A stretch of 64,000 nucleotides of DNA. It comes from Musa acuminata AAA Group. Taxonomy: Eukaryota > Streptophyta > Magnoliopsida > Zingiberales > Musaceae. The stretch's first letter is position 1; each line of letters starts with the position of its first letter. A program made the position numbers and the translations under genes. Positions 33,721-46,605 of this stretch are shown in pieces. The notes beneath the pieces were generated by a model that made no database searches, had not been told where the DNA came from, and worked only from the letters and a program-made list of their open reading frames with translations. The stretch lies in contig NC_088344.1 in NCBI RefSeq assembly GCF_036884655.1, positions 33,790,501 to 33,854,500 on the forward strand, written 5' to 3'.

Positions 33721-35060
33721 TAAGAGTAATTTATGATAATCAAGAACTAATCTAAGGCTTAATTAAATTAATTAAATAGTTAAAGTTTAATTAAATCGAT
33801 GTTAAACTAAAAAAAAAAGGTTCAATCCTAAAACATAAAGTCAAGCCTAGTCAAAGGATAATCACTATTTTTTATGATATCATTGAGGGTATCATCCTAA
33901 AAAGATTACTCCTTAATAAAAACTAATTATGGGACATCATCTCATAAAAGTTCATTATTATGGATTTTTTTTAATAAATTACTTTTTTTCCCTCTCATGT
34001 TGGATGATAGAATACAATTGAAATTATAAAGAAAAAATCAAGAGGCTCTTTGTAATACTATTACTTTATTCTCATATCATAATTTGATTATTAAAAGTTA
34101 GATGTATATATTTTTATACATTTTGGATAAGCCTATCAAGTTAGTGGCTAAGAAGTCAGTGATTAATAGTATCAAAATCAAACTAATATCCAATTCTAAG
34201 TTTATGTAGTTAATAAATATGAACTACAGAAAATAATTTTTGAAGTAAACTTATGATTAGGTGCGATCATGGTCCGAATGGAAACTAAATCGGTTTGATA
34301 GTTAATTGGTTACGAACCAAATTGAAATTGAGCATAAGTAATTCGATTCTAATTCTTTGAGCCTAACATCGATCGTTGGGTCGAAGAGTGACAAATGATA
34401 AAGTTATTTTAATTATTTTTAATTATATATATATTATAAAATGATCGAGACATCCGATAATAAAGATTTTATTTTACATATTTATTTTTATGTTACTACG
34501 TGTATAAAAAGACATATCACCTTTCAAAGTGAAACTTTCATCAAAATTTTAAAATAAAATTATTTTTTAAAAAAATATTTATTTTTATTTATTTTAAAAT
34601 AAAAATATAATTTTATTTTAAAAATTCTGAATTCGATTTGATTTGATTTCAGTTTAAATTTTAAAATATGATATATATATTTATTTATTTATATATATTT
34701 ATGTATAAGGGAATTAGAACCAAAATCGAAATTGGACTTGAATTCGATTTGATTTCAGTTCTAAAAACCTAGAACCGAAATAATTGATTTTGGAATCTGA
34801 GTCATGCCTACTCATCCTCTATATAGATAAAGCTAGATTCTAAAGACAAAGAGATTTCTAATAACATAAAAAGAAGTATTATTTAGAAAAATAGCTTAAG
34901 TGCACGCCAAAACAAAATTCTAATATTTTCTCTCCCGGTTTATCTTTGGATATATAGCACAATTTAAGATCTATTATCTTATCTTCGATTTAAGTTTTTA
35001 GATGGAATGATCTTGATATACTGACATTGAATTGAAAGGTATTATATTTAAATCTTATTC
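33721..35060. other. AT-rich intergenic DNA
   Basis: Contains repeated AATTCGATTTGATTTCAGTT-like words near 34630 and 34740, with partial inverted counterparts near 34300. It looks like old dispersed-repeat DNA. No gene seen. Confidence 0.45.
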
Positions 35061-35720
35061 AATCATACATATATAGTGTTGGTGAACCTTTACGTTGTGG
35101 TCTAGGAGTCAGCATGGTTCGGTCTGATCCTGAATGTGCAAGGTCGCCCATGCGAAGACTCGAGAAACGGAAGCATGTGTCGGGTTGGGTTGAACTATGA
35201 GCCTTGTTGCCTGCTCACCAGCCTTTACACACAGGTCAAGATCGGGAGAGGGTTTCCTGACTCGATCCTTCCGAAGCTTAAGTTAGCGTTGAATGAAATA
35301 TGAGTGAGTTGCATGTGCGAAAAGTCCCCTTGGTGCTGGCCAGGTGATGAGTTTTTATATTTGCACATGGGGGTCGATCTTACCCTGTATATTAATGATC
35401 GTTGACCCCTTAAATGGCCATCCCATGCCTTTTGCGATGACGTCGGTCGACCTGTATAGATCTGCATCGAGTGACGCCGTCTCAAGCATTCCAGGGTGGC
35501 TCTATACGTAACGACGTCGTTCCAAACCTTTCTGGATAATTTTGTACCCGACAACATCGCTTGCACGACCTTGTATAGCCCAGGGGGATGGTCGTGTTGT
35601 CTGAGTCCAAGGCATTGCACCGATATGATCGGCCATATTGATTTTGAAGTTCCACGTCGTTACTATGGTGAGTGTGGAACATTGCTGAAGCACGTGCTAC
35701 CAAATTGTCATATTATATAG
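35061..35720. other. GC-richer anonymous block, possible repeat remnant
   Basis: Base composition changes sharply from the AT-rich flanks. Overlapping short ORFs on both strands have no family motifs. It could be a fragment of a gypsy-type LTR, but no terminus, PBS or TSD was found. Confidence 0.3.
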
Positions 35721-36770
35721 GATATAAATCATTCTTCCACCTACCCGTGAGTGTTAAATATGTAAATATACATGACATTAAAGAAATTGTGATCGATAGA
35801 TCAGATGGAGTTAGAAGTCAATGAGATGGACAAAAAGTCCAACACTTGACCGAGAGCAAGTAATTGATTTGGCTGAATCTAATTGGAGCACAACTTCCAA
35901 ATCAGTGGTCAAGTCTGACGATATCAATCACTGAATCGGTCCACATAGGATTCAAATACATCGTTCCATGTAATTTTCCTCATTGGTGGTCAAACTCGTT
36001 CGTTCAAATCAAACCAAAACAGATTCGATTTGGATTTGGATTTGCCTAACCAAATCGGTTCAATATTAGTTAGTTGGATTCGATTAACTTATTAACTAAT
36101 TTATAATTTTAAATAATTTAAAAAATATATATTTTTTGAATAAATCAATTCGATTGGATAAATCGATTGAATTAAATCAAAATTAGACCCACAACACAAA
36201 ATCATAACATTAAAATTGAGTCAATATTATTATTATATACCTAATTTGATCGTCAATTTATAAAACTCAAACAATAAAAAAAAATAAAATTATTTTGATT
36301 TGATTCACTAAAATCATTTATAACATTCAAAATGGAAGCTATCAACCCATTCTTTCGGGTTCAATTTGATTTCTTTTTTTTTTTTCTATTCAACACCTAT
36401 AGTTTTCTACGTCAGGCATTGCATCACTTCTCCCAAGGTGATCACGACGGAAGACGCACGTCGCCATAATACAAACGATTCCAAGCATGGGTCCCGCAAA
36501 GGAATGAGCCACCCGAGGTGGACCCCATCGAAACCACCTACCACCAACGTCATGTCACTCTTTCACGATAGTAGTATGAGAGAGACTTCTCTGGATTTCT
36601 AGTACGTCGAATTTTCTTCTTTTTTTTTTAATAAGCGATAAGTCCTGAAATGCTTGCTGACAAAATCCTCACCGCCGATTATGTTTGTGAGCTTCTTCAA
36701 ACTTTGATCCCTTTTTTTAATCTTCTCTAACACTCAATTCGTTTACCTTTTTTTTTTTTTATAAAGGGTG
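35721..36770. other. AT-rich intergenic DNA, no gene seen
   Basis: Repeated CGATTNGATT-like words (36000-36180) and poly-T runs. No coding similarity. Confidence 0.45.
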
Positions 36771-37430
36771 ATCGTTATTTGCACGTTTTGTTGTTGAGAA
36801 ACTTCTTTCTTGCACCGGCAAATAGTAAGGTACTGATTGCGCTTGATAAGTGTCCGCGTAAACAACTTTATACCGTGGCCTCAGGGTCGACACGGTTTGT
36901 TTTGGGTCCGAATGGCGGGGATCTGGCTCAAGGTCTCTCGCGGTTGCTGATGTGGGCGACCGTGCGGATCAGATCACGTCGAGACTCGTTGGGACGTCTC
37001 GCGTAGAAGGGTCCCTCTCCTCGGCGTTGATGAGGAAGTAGCTCTGTCTTTGTACCTGCACACAAGTCGGGTCGAAGCTCGACCCGACCCCTCCGACGAT
37101 CAAATCAGATGATGTGAAGAGGACTTTTTGTGTGTGTTCGATCCCCCCCTACTTCTCTCAGGAGCGGGGTTTTTATAGGGTGACTTACTGTGTCTGATGT
37201 ACCTGTTTTGCAGGGAGCAGGATCGTACTCCTGACCACGTCTGACAGCGGTGTTGGCGTGGCGTGAAGGATTGGGCCTGAGCAGGACGTTAATGCACTTC
37301 GACCGACGTTCTGATCCGTTTGACCAGGTACTGTCGGGTCGATCGAGACGTTATCTGGGTCATCTGGGACAGTTGATGTCATCTTATCGTCATTATTATC
37401 CTCATCAATAAGCACACAGAATTAGGTGGT
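36771..37430 (-). other. GC-richer repeat-like block with a minus-strand TATA box
   Basis: In minus sense CTATAAAAACCCCGC (around 37165-37179) is a strong TATA-type core promoter, followed by about 400 bp of GC-rich DNA containing the palindromic GTCGGGTCGAGCTTCGACCC (around 37067-37086). This resembles an LTR with U3, R and U5, perhaps gypsy-type. Ends and TSD were not found, so it stays unassigned. Confidence 0.3.
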
Positions 37431-38040
37431 GATGGAGGCAGCAAGTGCTGTATCATGTTCTCTCTGATCGCTCGTGTTTCCATGGTCATCTTCCTTCTCC
37501 ATTTAGCCTCCGTGGTCTTATCTTGAATGGTGGTTCGTCACGTTTCACATGGCTTGACTCCGGCAAGGGATGGAGCTGTGGCAATCGCACGGAAGAGTAC
37601 TTCTCTTTCCAGCAGTGGGTGTCATCGTCTCTGCAGCTCACCGCCATGCCCCTCGTTCGGTGAACTTTTCCACTACCAGAGTGCTCCTTCCCGAGGCAGC
37701 CGAGAAGAAGACAGCGGCTGTCTATATATATGACGGGAAGAAGACAGCGGCTGCGTAATAACCGAGTGAAAGCAGTCAACGTAGAGCCAAATTGATACAT
37801 AAAATATTCTAAATATTATACTCAATCACACCATTGTAATTGGTTGGGAGGGAGCAGTGATGACGGTCGAGAGCAGGCGAGCAGTTTTCTGACGTCTGCC
37901 CCCAGCGAAGCGATGCCACAGGAATTGTAGCAGACGACGACGACGTAAAAGGGGGTGGAACGATGACCACACATCAACCGGGATTATGCTGCCGCGCCAG
38001 ACATGTCACGCGCTCTTGCGGATGTCTCGGAGGTTGTCGG
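37431..38040. other. Intergenic DNA, no confident gene
   Basis: Short overlapping ORFs on both strands (for example 37486-37800 minus) lack motifs. A 16-bp word GGGAAGAAGACAGCGG-like recurs near 37705 and 37737. Confidence 0.4.
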
Positions 38041-38043
38041 TAA

Positions 38044-38157
38044 GGATTTCGAGGATCTTCCAACTCCGTCGTCGCGGTGCATGATTTCGGACCCCCGAGA
38101 TCGGTCAGGATATCGAGGATCATCCAACTCCGTCGCGGTGCATGACTTCGGACCCCA
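38044..38157. repeat. Imperfect tandem duplication upstream of the MATE gene
   Basis: GATTTCGAGGATCTTCCAAC at about 38044 and GATATCGAGGATCATCCAAC at about 38108 open two copies of about 64 and 50 bp. Both contain GTCGCGGTGCATGA and TTCGGACCCC. Confidence 0.75.
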
Positions 38158-38548
38158 GTTTTATTCGCTTGCTTTGAAGGGCAACGCCCGAACGACGCAC
38201 CCAATGATTCGACTCTTCGGTCTACCTAAATAGTACGTGTTCGGAGGTGCGCCACGCTACCAATCCGAGTCCGCATGCCGTTACTCGGCTATCGTCACAC
38301 ATCGGTGTGACCTTCCTAATCAATGCTCGGTCGCACCAACAGTGATCGGCGCCACTTGGGCGGCACACCTTCAGCTGGAGTGGGGTTGGAATGCGGACCC
38401 CGCTGTTCGTGCAATCACAGTGAAGGTGAGGCAACGGGTGGTTTGGGCGAGTAGGGATGGTATTGAATCTGAGCGATTAGGAGGAGTGTCCAACTATTTA
38501 ATGCCGGAATGATTCTGTTGGGGTAGTAGACGGAGAGAAGCAAGGGCG

Positions 38549-41500
38549 ATGGAAGGTGGAGCGCGGGAGAGGCTTCTCGGCGACGAGGAGGAGGTCGAGG
38601 AGGGGCTGGGGCGGAGGCTGTGGAAGGAGAACAAGAAGCTGTGGGTGGTGGCGGGGCCGTCCATCTTCACCCGCTTCTCCACCTTCGGCGTCACGGTCAT
38701 CAGCCAGGCGTTCGTCGGCCACATCGGCTCCTCCGAGCTCGCCGCCTACGCCGTCGTCTCCACCGTCCTCATGCGCTTCGCCAACGGCATCCTCGTATGT
38801 ACACACGCCTCACATCCTCCTCCCTCCCCCCCCGCCCCCTTCCCTTCCTCCCCGTCCGATCTGCATCCGGCAGCAGCACATATGCACTCTCCAATTCTTC
38901 ATCCAACGCAGCTCTATCGATCCACTTCGATTTTTCCACCCCTCACCTTCATCATTTTGTACTCATAATCAACCATCTTGGTTTATCTGATCCTTGTGAA
39001 AACCTGGTATTAACGGGTGCTGTTGGATAGCGACGTCTCAGCCACGGTTATCCATTTGTCTCATTCATGGATCGATGACGACGTTGCGTTGTTTGACTGA
39101 CATCGTTTCGATCGTAATGATTGCTACTGAACCGGGCCGATGCACGACCTGGAACCGCCACCGTTGTGGCAGCACGCCTCAGCTGTTGAGATCAGTGGAT
39201 CGTGCGTTGGGGCCCTGCGGTCTAATGTCTCGGAGCCCAACCATCGCCCGGCCGCACGAGAACAAATCGTTGCTATCTAAGTAACGGTTCGGTTCGGTTC
39301 TATGCTTTGATTAGTTTTAATCAATTTTCTTTTAATCAAAAAATAATGTGTTAGATACATGTGAAACTCATGATAGTAAAAAAAGTTTTTTTTTTATATA
39401 TACAATATATATAAATGAATAAAAAAACGTGATATAATGAATCATTATTGGATCAAAATGTAAAGTCAGCTTATTATCCTTGGGCATAATAACCTAACTT
39501 TTTCGAGCAGTTTGAAATATTTTGATCAACATAATAATTTTAGTCAAAAATACTAATGTAATCTCTTGGTCTTACTTGTTGTTAGTTTGGCAAGTCTCGT
39601 GTATTCTCACATCAGCAAAATCAAGCTTGTTATCTCTTATTGCAACTATAAATAAGAGCCTAGATTTTGAAATCAGATGCATCATAAGAAAAATCTAATT
39701 ATTTACTTTGGGTATAATTTTTATTAAGTCTACACTTAGTTAAAATAGTTTGGGCTATAGTTTAGACTTTTTTTGTTTAATAGTTTCATGTGTTTTTATG
39801 GTCTAGGAATATTTTCTTAAGACATTTGTAATTATCTCTTTTATTTTGCTACTCCTCCGTCTGTGGACGTAGGTCAATTGATCGAACCATATAAATCTGG
39901 TATCCTTGTCTTTTTTATTTTTTTGCTTTATTGTCTTTATTGTGTTGTCAAATTATCTTTGGTAAATTTCTTAGGGCCAGCTCTAACACTTCGTAACGCT
40001 AATAGCAAAATATAGAAATTAGTTTAAGATCTCCCAGATATGGGGTTATGGGGTTGTGAGCTTAATAGCAAAATATAGAAATTAGTTTAAGATCTCCCAG
40101 ATATGGGGTTATGGGGTTGTGAGCTTCCTACTAACTTTTGTTTCAATATGTTAACTTGGTATATTTGAAGATGAATAATTAATTTATGTTTAAAAAAATA
40201 ATATCCATAAAATTTTAATGGATATTGGTTTATTATGTCATATCGTGGGGCTCTTCTGGGTTAAGGATGTTCATGCTGCCAGTCAAAGGCAACATGGACC
40301 TCTTGGTTGCAAAGTTGGGTTGACGCTTACTGTTCTATGAAAAATGCTATGAACATATGAGCAATATGGTGTGAGATATATGTTGTGAATGCTGGTGAAG
40401 AACAAAGTTTATAGCGAATGTATCTTCCCATAATATTGGCAAGTTTGTGGATTAATGTGCCAAACTGTGTGACCTCTAAACAAGTTTGTAGTTGGTGATT
40501 CCTATTCAAGTCTAGATAGATAGCAAGCAAAAGCTGCCCCATTCTCTAAGTCTCGATTGCAACCATCCAATTCACATTAGATGGGATTCCAAAGTGGACA
40601 GTTCTAATTCCTGCTTTGCAACAGCTGTTACTGTCATAGAGTTTTCTTACTGCATTTACTATCTTAGTTATTCTGCAGAGCTAAATTGTAGCAGAAGTTC
40701 CAGGTAAAATACTTCAGTTTGGGTGGGCGGTACAACTTGGTTGATTTTGTTACCATTATGTTATTTCAATGTTTTCTTCATCTATTAAATGAGATGCACT
40801 TAAAAGAGAGCAGATCAGAGCACCGTACAAACTTTCTGAACAGTGAAGAAAATCTTTTTGTTTACATATACTGTTGCAAATGTACAGCTGCTCTACTGGC
40901 ATACATATAAATGCATATCTAACTACAATTAGCACTTTTGATTTGCATTAGCTGCAGACGAGGTGTCTGTGACTGAAAACTTTGTTCATGAATGGTAGAT
41001 TATGAGATTGTACCGATGTGAAGTATAGCTTGAGCTCAACTTCCATTTTGCAGCTTGGAATGGCGAGTGCATTGGAGACCCTCTGCGGGCAGTCTTACGG
41101 CGCAAAACAGTACCACATGCTGGGCATTTATCTGCAAAGATCTTGGATCGTCTTGTGCTCATGTGCCTTCTTGTTGACGCCCGTCTTCATTTTTACGACT
41201 CCGCTACTAAAGCTTATTGGCCAAGAGGATTCCATCGCAGAGATGGCTGGCACCGTGGCACATTGGTTCATTCCTGTCTTCTTCTCCTTTGTATGGGGAT
41301 TCACACTTCAGATGTATCTCCAGGCGCAAAGCAAGAACGTCATCATCACATATTTGGCAGTCGCAACGCTCACTCTGCATATCTTCCTCTCATGGTTTAT
41401 GGTTACGAAGCTTAACTTGGGACTTGCCGGCGTAATGGGCTCGATGATCCTTGCAATGTGGATTCCTGTACTGGGTCAGCTTGCATTTGTGTTTTTTGGA

Positions 41501-43270
41501 GGCTGCCCCGAAACTTGGACAGGTTTCTCTTTCAGTGCATTCTTGGACCTTTGGGCGATTGTTAAGCTCTCTCTATCCTCCGGCGTCATGCTTTGGTAAT
41601 AATCTCCTTCTGTTTAACTTCGCCCACTGTATGCCGTCTCTCACAAGGACCTATTTTGCTGCAGCTTGGAACTCTGGTACAACACCATCTTGGTCCTCCT
41701 CACAGGTTATATGAAGAATGCTGAGGTTGCCATAGATGCTCTTTCCATCTGGTACACTGATAACTCTGAGTCTGTTCTATTCTTATACGTTACATCTGGC
41801 TTCTAATATTGATGGATGCCTAATTGTTACAGCCTCAACATTAATGGATGGGAGATGATGATATCTGTTGGTTTCTTGTCAGCAGCAGGGTATAGCCCAT
41901 CACAATAATATATTTTCCTTCCTCACTCAATATTTTCTGGTCCATCATATCAGAGACAACTTGGATTGATCAACATCTTATTATTTCTTTTGCTGTCCCA
42001 GAGTTCGAGTGGCAAATGAACTGGGCGCAGGGAGTGCCAAAGCGGCAAAGTTCGCTATAGTCAATGTGGTCATCACATCATTTGTCATTGGATTTGTGTT
42101 CTTCCTGTTCTTTCTCATTTTCCGAGGTAGACTTGCTTACATATTCACCGATGATGCTGAAGTAGCTGGAGCAGTCGCTGACCTTTCTCCGCTGCTGGCC
42201 TTCTCCATTTTGCTGAACAGCATTCAACCTGTAATTTCAGGTGAAATTTCCTAAATGGATGAGTAACTATAATATGTCATTGATCTCTGCAGAAACTGTT
42301 TCACACACTGACAGATGAAAGTACTGGTCAATTATCTTCGCATCTCGAGCATAAGAAAATCAGATCATATACATCTTAAGCTATTAAGATCTAAAAACAA
42401 AAAAATAGATTCTGTAACTTTGACATGCAATTATGTTTTCTTGTTCTTCGTTTTCTCACTGAACATGCTTTTTCAAGGGCATTTTTTTACTTCCATTTAA
42501 ATTTGTTATAGGTGTTGCCATTGGTGCGGGCTGGCAAGGCATGGTGGCTTTTGTAAACATAGGATGCTACTACTTGATCGGCTTACCTTTGGGAGTTGTG
42601 CTTGGTTATGCCTTTGATATGCATGTCAAGGTAAGAAGAATTAGTATAACACCTCTCCCACTGCTTTTTTAGTGTCTCGAGGAGGTTTAGCATAATATCC
42701 TTTCTCTTCGTAAAATGCAAGTGATTATATTTTCATGTACATGTCCTGCGAGAATATTAAATTAGTCTGAGCTACATAGATCATTTAACAGATACTGATT
42801 TCTTAGGTAAAATAAGATTGAATAACTGAAGTTGCAAGTATCAAAAGATCCAAAAATTTTCCAGTATAACTTCACACAAGTACATTGGTAGTGGAGAAGC
42901 AAAGGGATTGACACTCTATTTTCGATATGAATGCAGGGGATTTGGATTGGAATGTTGATTGGAACATGCATCCAAACTATAGTGCTTATCTACATTACTT
43001 GGAGGACTAACTGGGATCAGCAGGTAATTCTTTCCACAAAGGCATTTCTGTTCTCAAGTGATCTCTCTCTGACTTGGATCAAGGAAAAGATGAAAACTAG
43101 AAGTAATCAAGTCTAGACAGACCATCACAACTTCGCCCGTCTTTTACTCTCTTCTTGCATTATGGATCATTCAATCTTTCCTACTGTAGGTGCTAATTGC
43201 TAAAGATCGCCTCAGCAAATGGTACATGGACAAATCGAGGAATTCGAACGATGCTCGCGGATCTGCATGA
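38549..43270 (+). CDS. MATE efflux transporter (DETOXIFICATION family)
   Basis: Eight exons: 38549-38794, 41054-41595, 41665-41751, 41833-41889, 42002-42240, 42512-42630, 42937-43023 and 43190-43270. All introns are GT-AG and phases match, giving 485 aa, the usual size. MATE proteins use proton or sodium gradients to move flavonoids, alkaloids, organic acids or hormones across the plasma membrane or tonoplast. Typical plant MATE motifs are visible: an acidic N-terminus, the first span (VAGPSIFTRFSTFGVTVISQ, FVGHIG), ALETLCGQSYGAKQY, SGVML then CLELWYN across an intron, GFLSAAGVRVANELGAG, and QPVISGVAIGAGWQ. Twelve membrane spans are expected. The substrate cannot be read from sequence. Intron 1 (2259 bp) contains a perfect 63-bp tandem duplication. 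The start ATG is the first in frame and is followed by the conserved core. Confidence 0.93.
40001..40126. repeat. Perfect 63-bp tandem duplication in MATE intron 1
   Basis: Copies at 40001-40063 and 40064-40126 are identical. Each starts AATAGCAAAATATAG and ends GGGGTTGTGAGCTT. The lack of any difference implies a recent event or an assembly duplicate. Confidence 0.9.
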
Positions 43271-43825
43271 TTCTGTTTTCTTTTATTGCGTTCATGAGGA
43301 ACAAGGAGGAGAAGAATTTGAGATTTCTTTTGGTGGCATGTTTGATCATCACAATGCAAGTCTTCATCCACCGGAACTCGAGCAAATAATGCTTGTTATG
43401 CTATTGATGCAAAAAATTGATCTCCTAGAACATTTTCACTGTAGAAAAGGAATTAAGCATTAAAATCATCATTCAAAATTTTAATATCAAAATATAAAAT
43501 TAAATAATAATAAATTCAAATTTATGATGTGTAACATGCTATTCAGAAAATCTTCATATGGTATATAATCTTGTCATTAATGTATATAAAATCTACAGTA
43601 ATATCTCGATGTAGAAGGAGAATTAGATTTGTCTTTTGGGAATATGAAAAAAGATATGTAATCTTTCAAAATATATCACGTATCCACACATTTGCGTGAA
43701 TTTACATATTTTATTATTCCTGAGTCCCTTTCATTTTATCATTTTATAAATGAGAATAGAGGATATAAGATAATTGATTAAGATATTTTCTTTCATCAAG
43801 ATCATCACATAGGGAATCTTACTAT
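43271..43825. other. 3' flank of the MATE gene, AT-rich
   Basis: Holds the 3'UTR of the MATE gene. Nothing else recognised. Confidence 0.5.
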
Positions 43826-43830
43826 AATTA

Positions 43831-45403
43831 TGTTGAATTTTGATTATAAAACTAATTGATTGTATTTAGATATTTAACTGTATTTTGAGTGATGCAGATC
43901 TACTCGATCAGGATTAGATAGTTAACACAGGAGGAATTGACGTTGCGCCAGAGGAGACCACGTCAGGATATTGGACGGCAGAAGGTTTCGGACGTCGGGC
44001 ATCGGGCCAAGAGCGGAATTGTGCCAAGGATATCGGGGTTGCGGAGGTCAACCGTCGATTGGGCAACAAGCTGCAAGAGAGGACGATGCGTTGAAGAATC
44101 GGACAAAGCGCCAACCAATGACGTGTCGGACAACATAATGTCAATTCGCGTTGTAATAATTGTCTAGATCGGAGTATAGTTTTGGCTTGTGTGTGCAGGA
44201 TTAACTACGATAACGACGAAAACATAAAGCGAAACAAAGTGTCGGAGTCAAGCGCGAAGGATTTGTTGCGAGTTCGAGAGTTCGACGGAAGTCCGAAGGT
44301 TTGTCAGGAATGCTGCCGGAACTAGCCGAGAATGAGTAGGGAGCTTGCCGAAGGGTTTTTCGGAAGCTCGCCGGAAGGTTCATTAGAAGTTCACGGAGCT
44401 CACTGAGAAAGATCAGAGCTTACCGAAGAAGCTCGTTGGAACTCGCCAAGATCAAATCGTGAAGTCTAGGAGCTTGTCGGGAGTCCGCAGAATGGTTTCC
44501 GAGAGTTTATCGAAAGACCGCCGGAAGAAGTTTTGACTAGCGGACTTTGTAATAGTTTAGGAAATGTCTTTAAATTTGTAGTTAGCACGCTAATTAGGAT
44601 TAGGATTAGGTGTTAATCTTATAACCCAAGTAGGAGCCAATTGGGCCCGAGTTCGGACTGGTTTGGGCCAAGTTTGGAGCCCAACCAGTGAGCTGAAATA
44701 GTGTAGGCGGTGGCATCGCCCAGAACCCGAGAACTAAGCAGTGGCACCGCTGGACTGAGCGGTGGCATCGCCCAGCACCCGTGAGGTTCGACGGTGGCAC
44801 CGCCGAACTGGGCAGTGGCATCGCCAATACACTATCAATGTCAGACACTAACAGGCGGTGGCACCGCCAGCCTCGGAAACCCAAGAGAATTCAAAATTTG
44901 AAGCCCAAATTTGAATCCTCTTGGGGCCTATAAATATCCCTCAATTCTCAGTAGAGAATACAACCTTTGAGAAGCATTATATTGAGACAAAAGCCTTTAT
45001 AAAGTTTTTGGCAAACCTTGTTTTGAATTGCTTGAGTGTTCACCTCCTTCCTTTTCGTTGAAGATTTGTAAGAGTGTGAACCATTTGTAAAATGGTTGTA
45101 AGAGGGGTATTTGTCCTTCCCCTTCAAAGTGATTTGGTAATGGAAGTTGGGAGCCTCATTGAAGAAGTCTTCGCAAGTGGATGTAGGTCATTTTAACCGA
45201 ACCACTTTAAATTGGTGCGTTCCTTGAATATATGAGTATTTACCTTCCTGAAATTGTCATCTACACTATCGTTAGCTTTCGGATTTCATTTTCTCATTTT
45301 ACTCGAGTTACTATCAAAACAAAATCTCCTCATATTTACGAATTTGTTTTCAGAGTTTTAATCGGATGCACTAATTCACCCCCCTCTTAGTGTGATCCTA
45401 ACA
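43831..45403 (+). mobile_element. Solo LTR with perfect TSD AATTA
   Basis: 1573 bp from TGTTGAATTTTGAT to GATCCTAACA, flanked by AATTA at 43826-43830 and 45404-45408. A TATA box CCTATAAATAT lies at 44938-44947. The end CACCCCCCTCTTAGTGTGATCCTAACA-type is shared with the solo LTR at 60875-62186, so both belong to one LTR family (Maximus/SIRE-like by its look). No internal region remains, consistent with LTR-LTR recombination. About six GGTGGCACCGCC-type palindromic words lie at 44700-44870. Confidence 0.9.
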
Positions 45404-45408
45404 AATTA

Positions 45409-46600
45409 GACATCCCATCACATAGAAAATCTTATTATAATTAGACATCCTTTCTACCGATCAATAATCGTACTTATAATTTAATCATATCCATAATATA
45501 TTTTATAGATAAGACCATATAATTTAACAAACTTTACGTAAAAAAGTTGGGTGTCTATCTTCACACTATCGGTTATTGCCCTCCACCTAACCCATGGTTG
45601 CGCCACTGCCCTGTCGATCATCTCCAACAACCTCTTATTGCTCACGAAGGCCTCACACTCGTCGAAACCCAGTAGTCGCTTTCCCTCCCCTTTGTGCCGC
45701 TAAACCTATCACTCGACCAACCTTGCGCGAAGGAGATGCGAAAGCTGCTACCTCCTCCATTGACCTTATTGACCCTAACCCTATGTGCCTTACCTGTATC
45801 CCTTGCGTGAGGAAGGAAAGAACGTGAGATTTATAAGTGAGGCACAAAAAGACGAGGCTAGTGGAATCAATGAAGGTGACAACATAATGGATCTAGTGGG
45901 GTAGATGGGGAGGGAAGGTGACTATTGGGATTCGACGATGGCATAAGGGTGGTGGTCCAAAGAGGAGAACGTGATGATGTGTTTGATGAGGATATATGTA
46001 AAATGATCTTTTCACGAGTGTTGTATAAAAATTTCTCATACTGTACGAATTTTTTTTTATTTTCAAGAATTCATCTTATAATAAATAGATTTGAGTAATG
46101 TATTTTTATTTATAGTAATTATTAGAGGTTAATAGCATTGTTGACCTATTCGTACTGCCGCTCCCTAATTATTGACGGTTTTGGGGGTAAATTGTCCTTA
46201 GGGTTCCCTTTCATTTTTGTTTAGTTGGGCCCCACATGAAGCAGGTTTAATATGCCACGTAGTCGACGCGGGAAGGCATCCCATTCGCGGCCATTCCCCA
46301 ACAAACCAGCGGATGCGCGAGACGATGGCGCCCCCAGCGCACCGCTCTTCCCCCCTCATTCTTCTTACTCGACGGAGGAGCGTCGGTCGAGAAATCTTTA
46401 GGCAATTCTACTCTCGCCCTCTTCGATTCGATCTCCGTTTCGGTCCGATCTGACTTCAGGGCGAAGATGGTCCGATCTGATCTGAGTTTTTCCTCTCGTT
46501 CTCGATGTTCTCTTGCCAATCTCGGCGACTTCTGTGTCTTCCGTTAGATTTCATGTGGGGAGTAGAGTTTCTTGAAGCCCTTTGCCCTTCTCCGTTTATT
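45409..46600. other. Intergenic DNA and promoter remnant of the ARF pseudogene
   Basis: Up to 45470 there is a partial direct repeat of the DNA left of the solo LTR (CATCACATAG, ATTATAATTA-like words). No gene was recognised in 45500-46200. The GC-rich part 46250-46600 looks like an old promoter and leader of the ARF gene. Confidence 0.4.
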
Positions 46601-46605
46601 AGTGA

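Noticed and set aside
33254..33755. Proline/serine-rich (minus) and Glu/Arg-rich (plus) ORFs
   Set aside because: They are translations of a polypurine repeat, open on both strands, with no signal peptide or domain.
37486..37800. 104-aa minus ORF upstream of the MATE gene
   Set aside because: Three overlapping frames are open in the same GC-richer stretch; no protein-family signal could be read.
45594..45827. Pro/Thr-rich 77-aa ORF
   Set aside because: No domain, no promoter or splice context, and the antisense strand is equally open.
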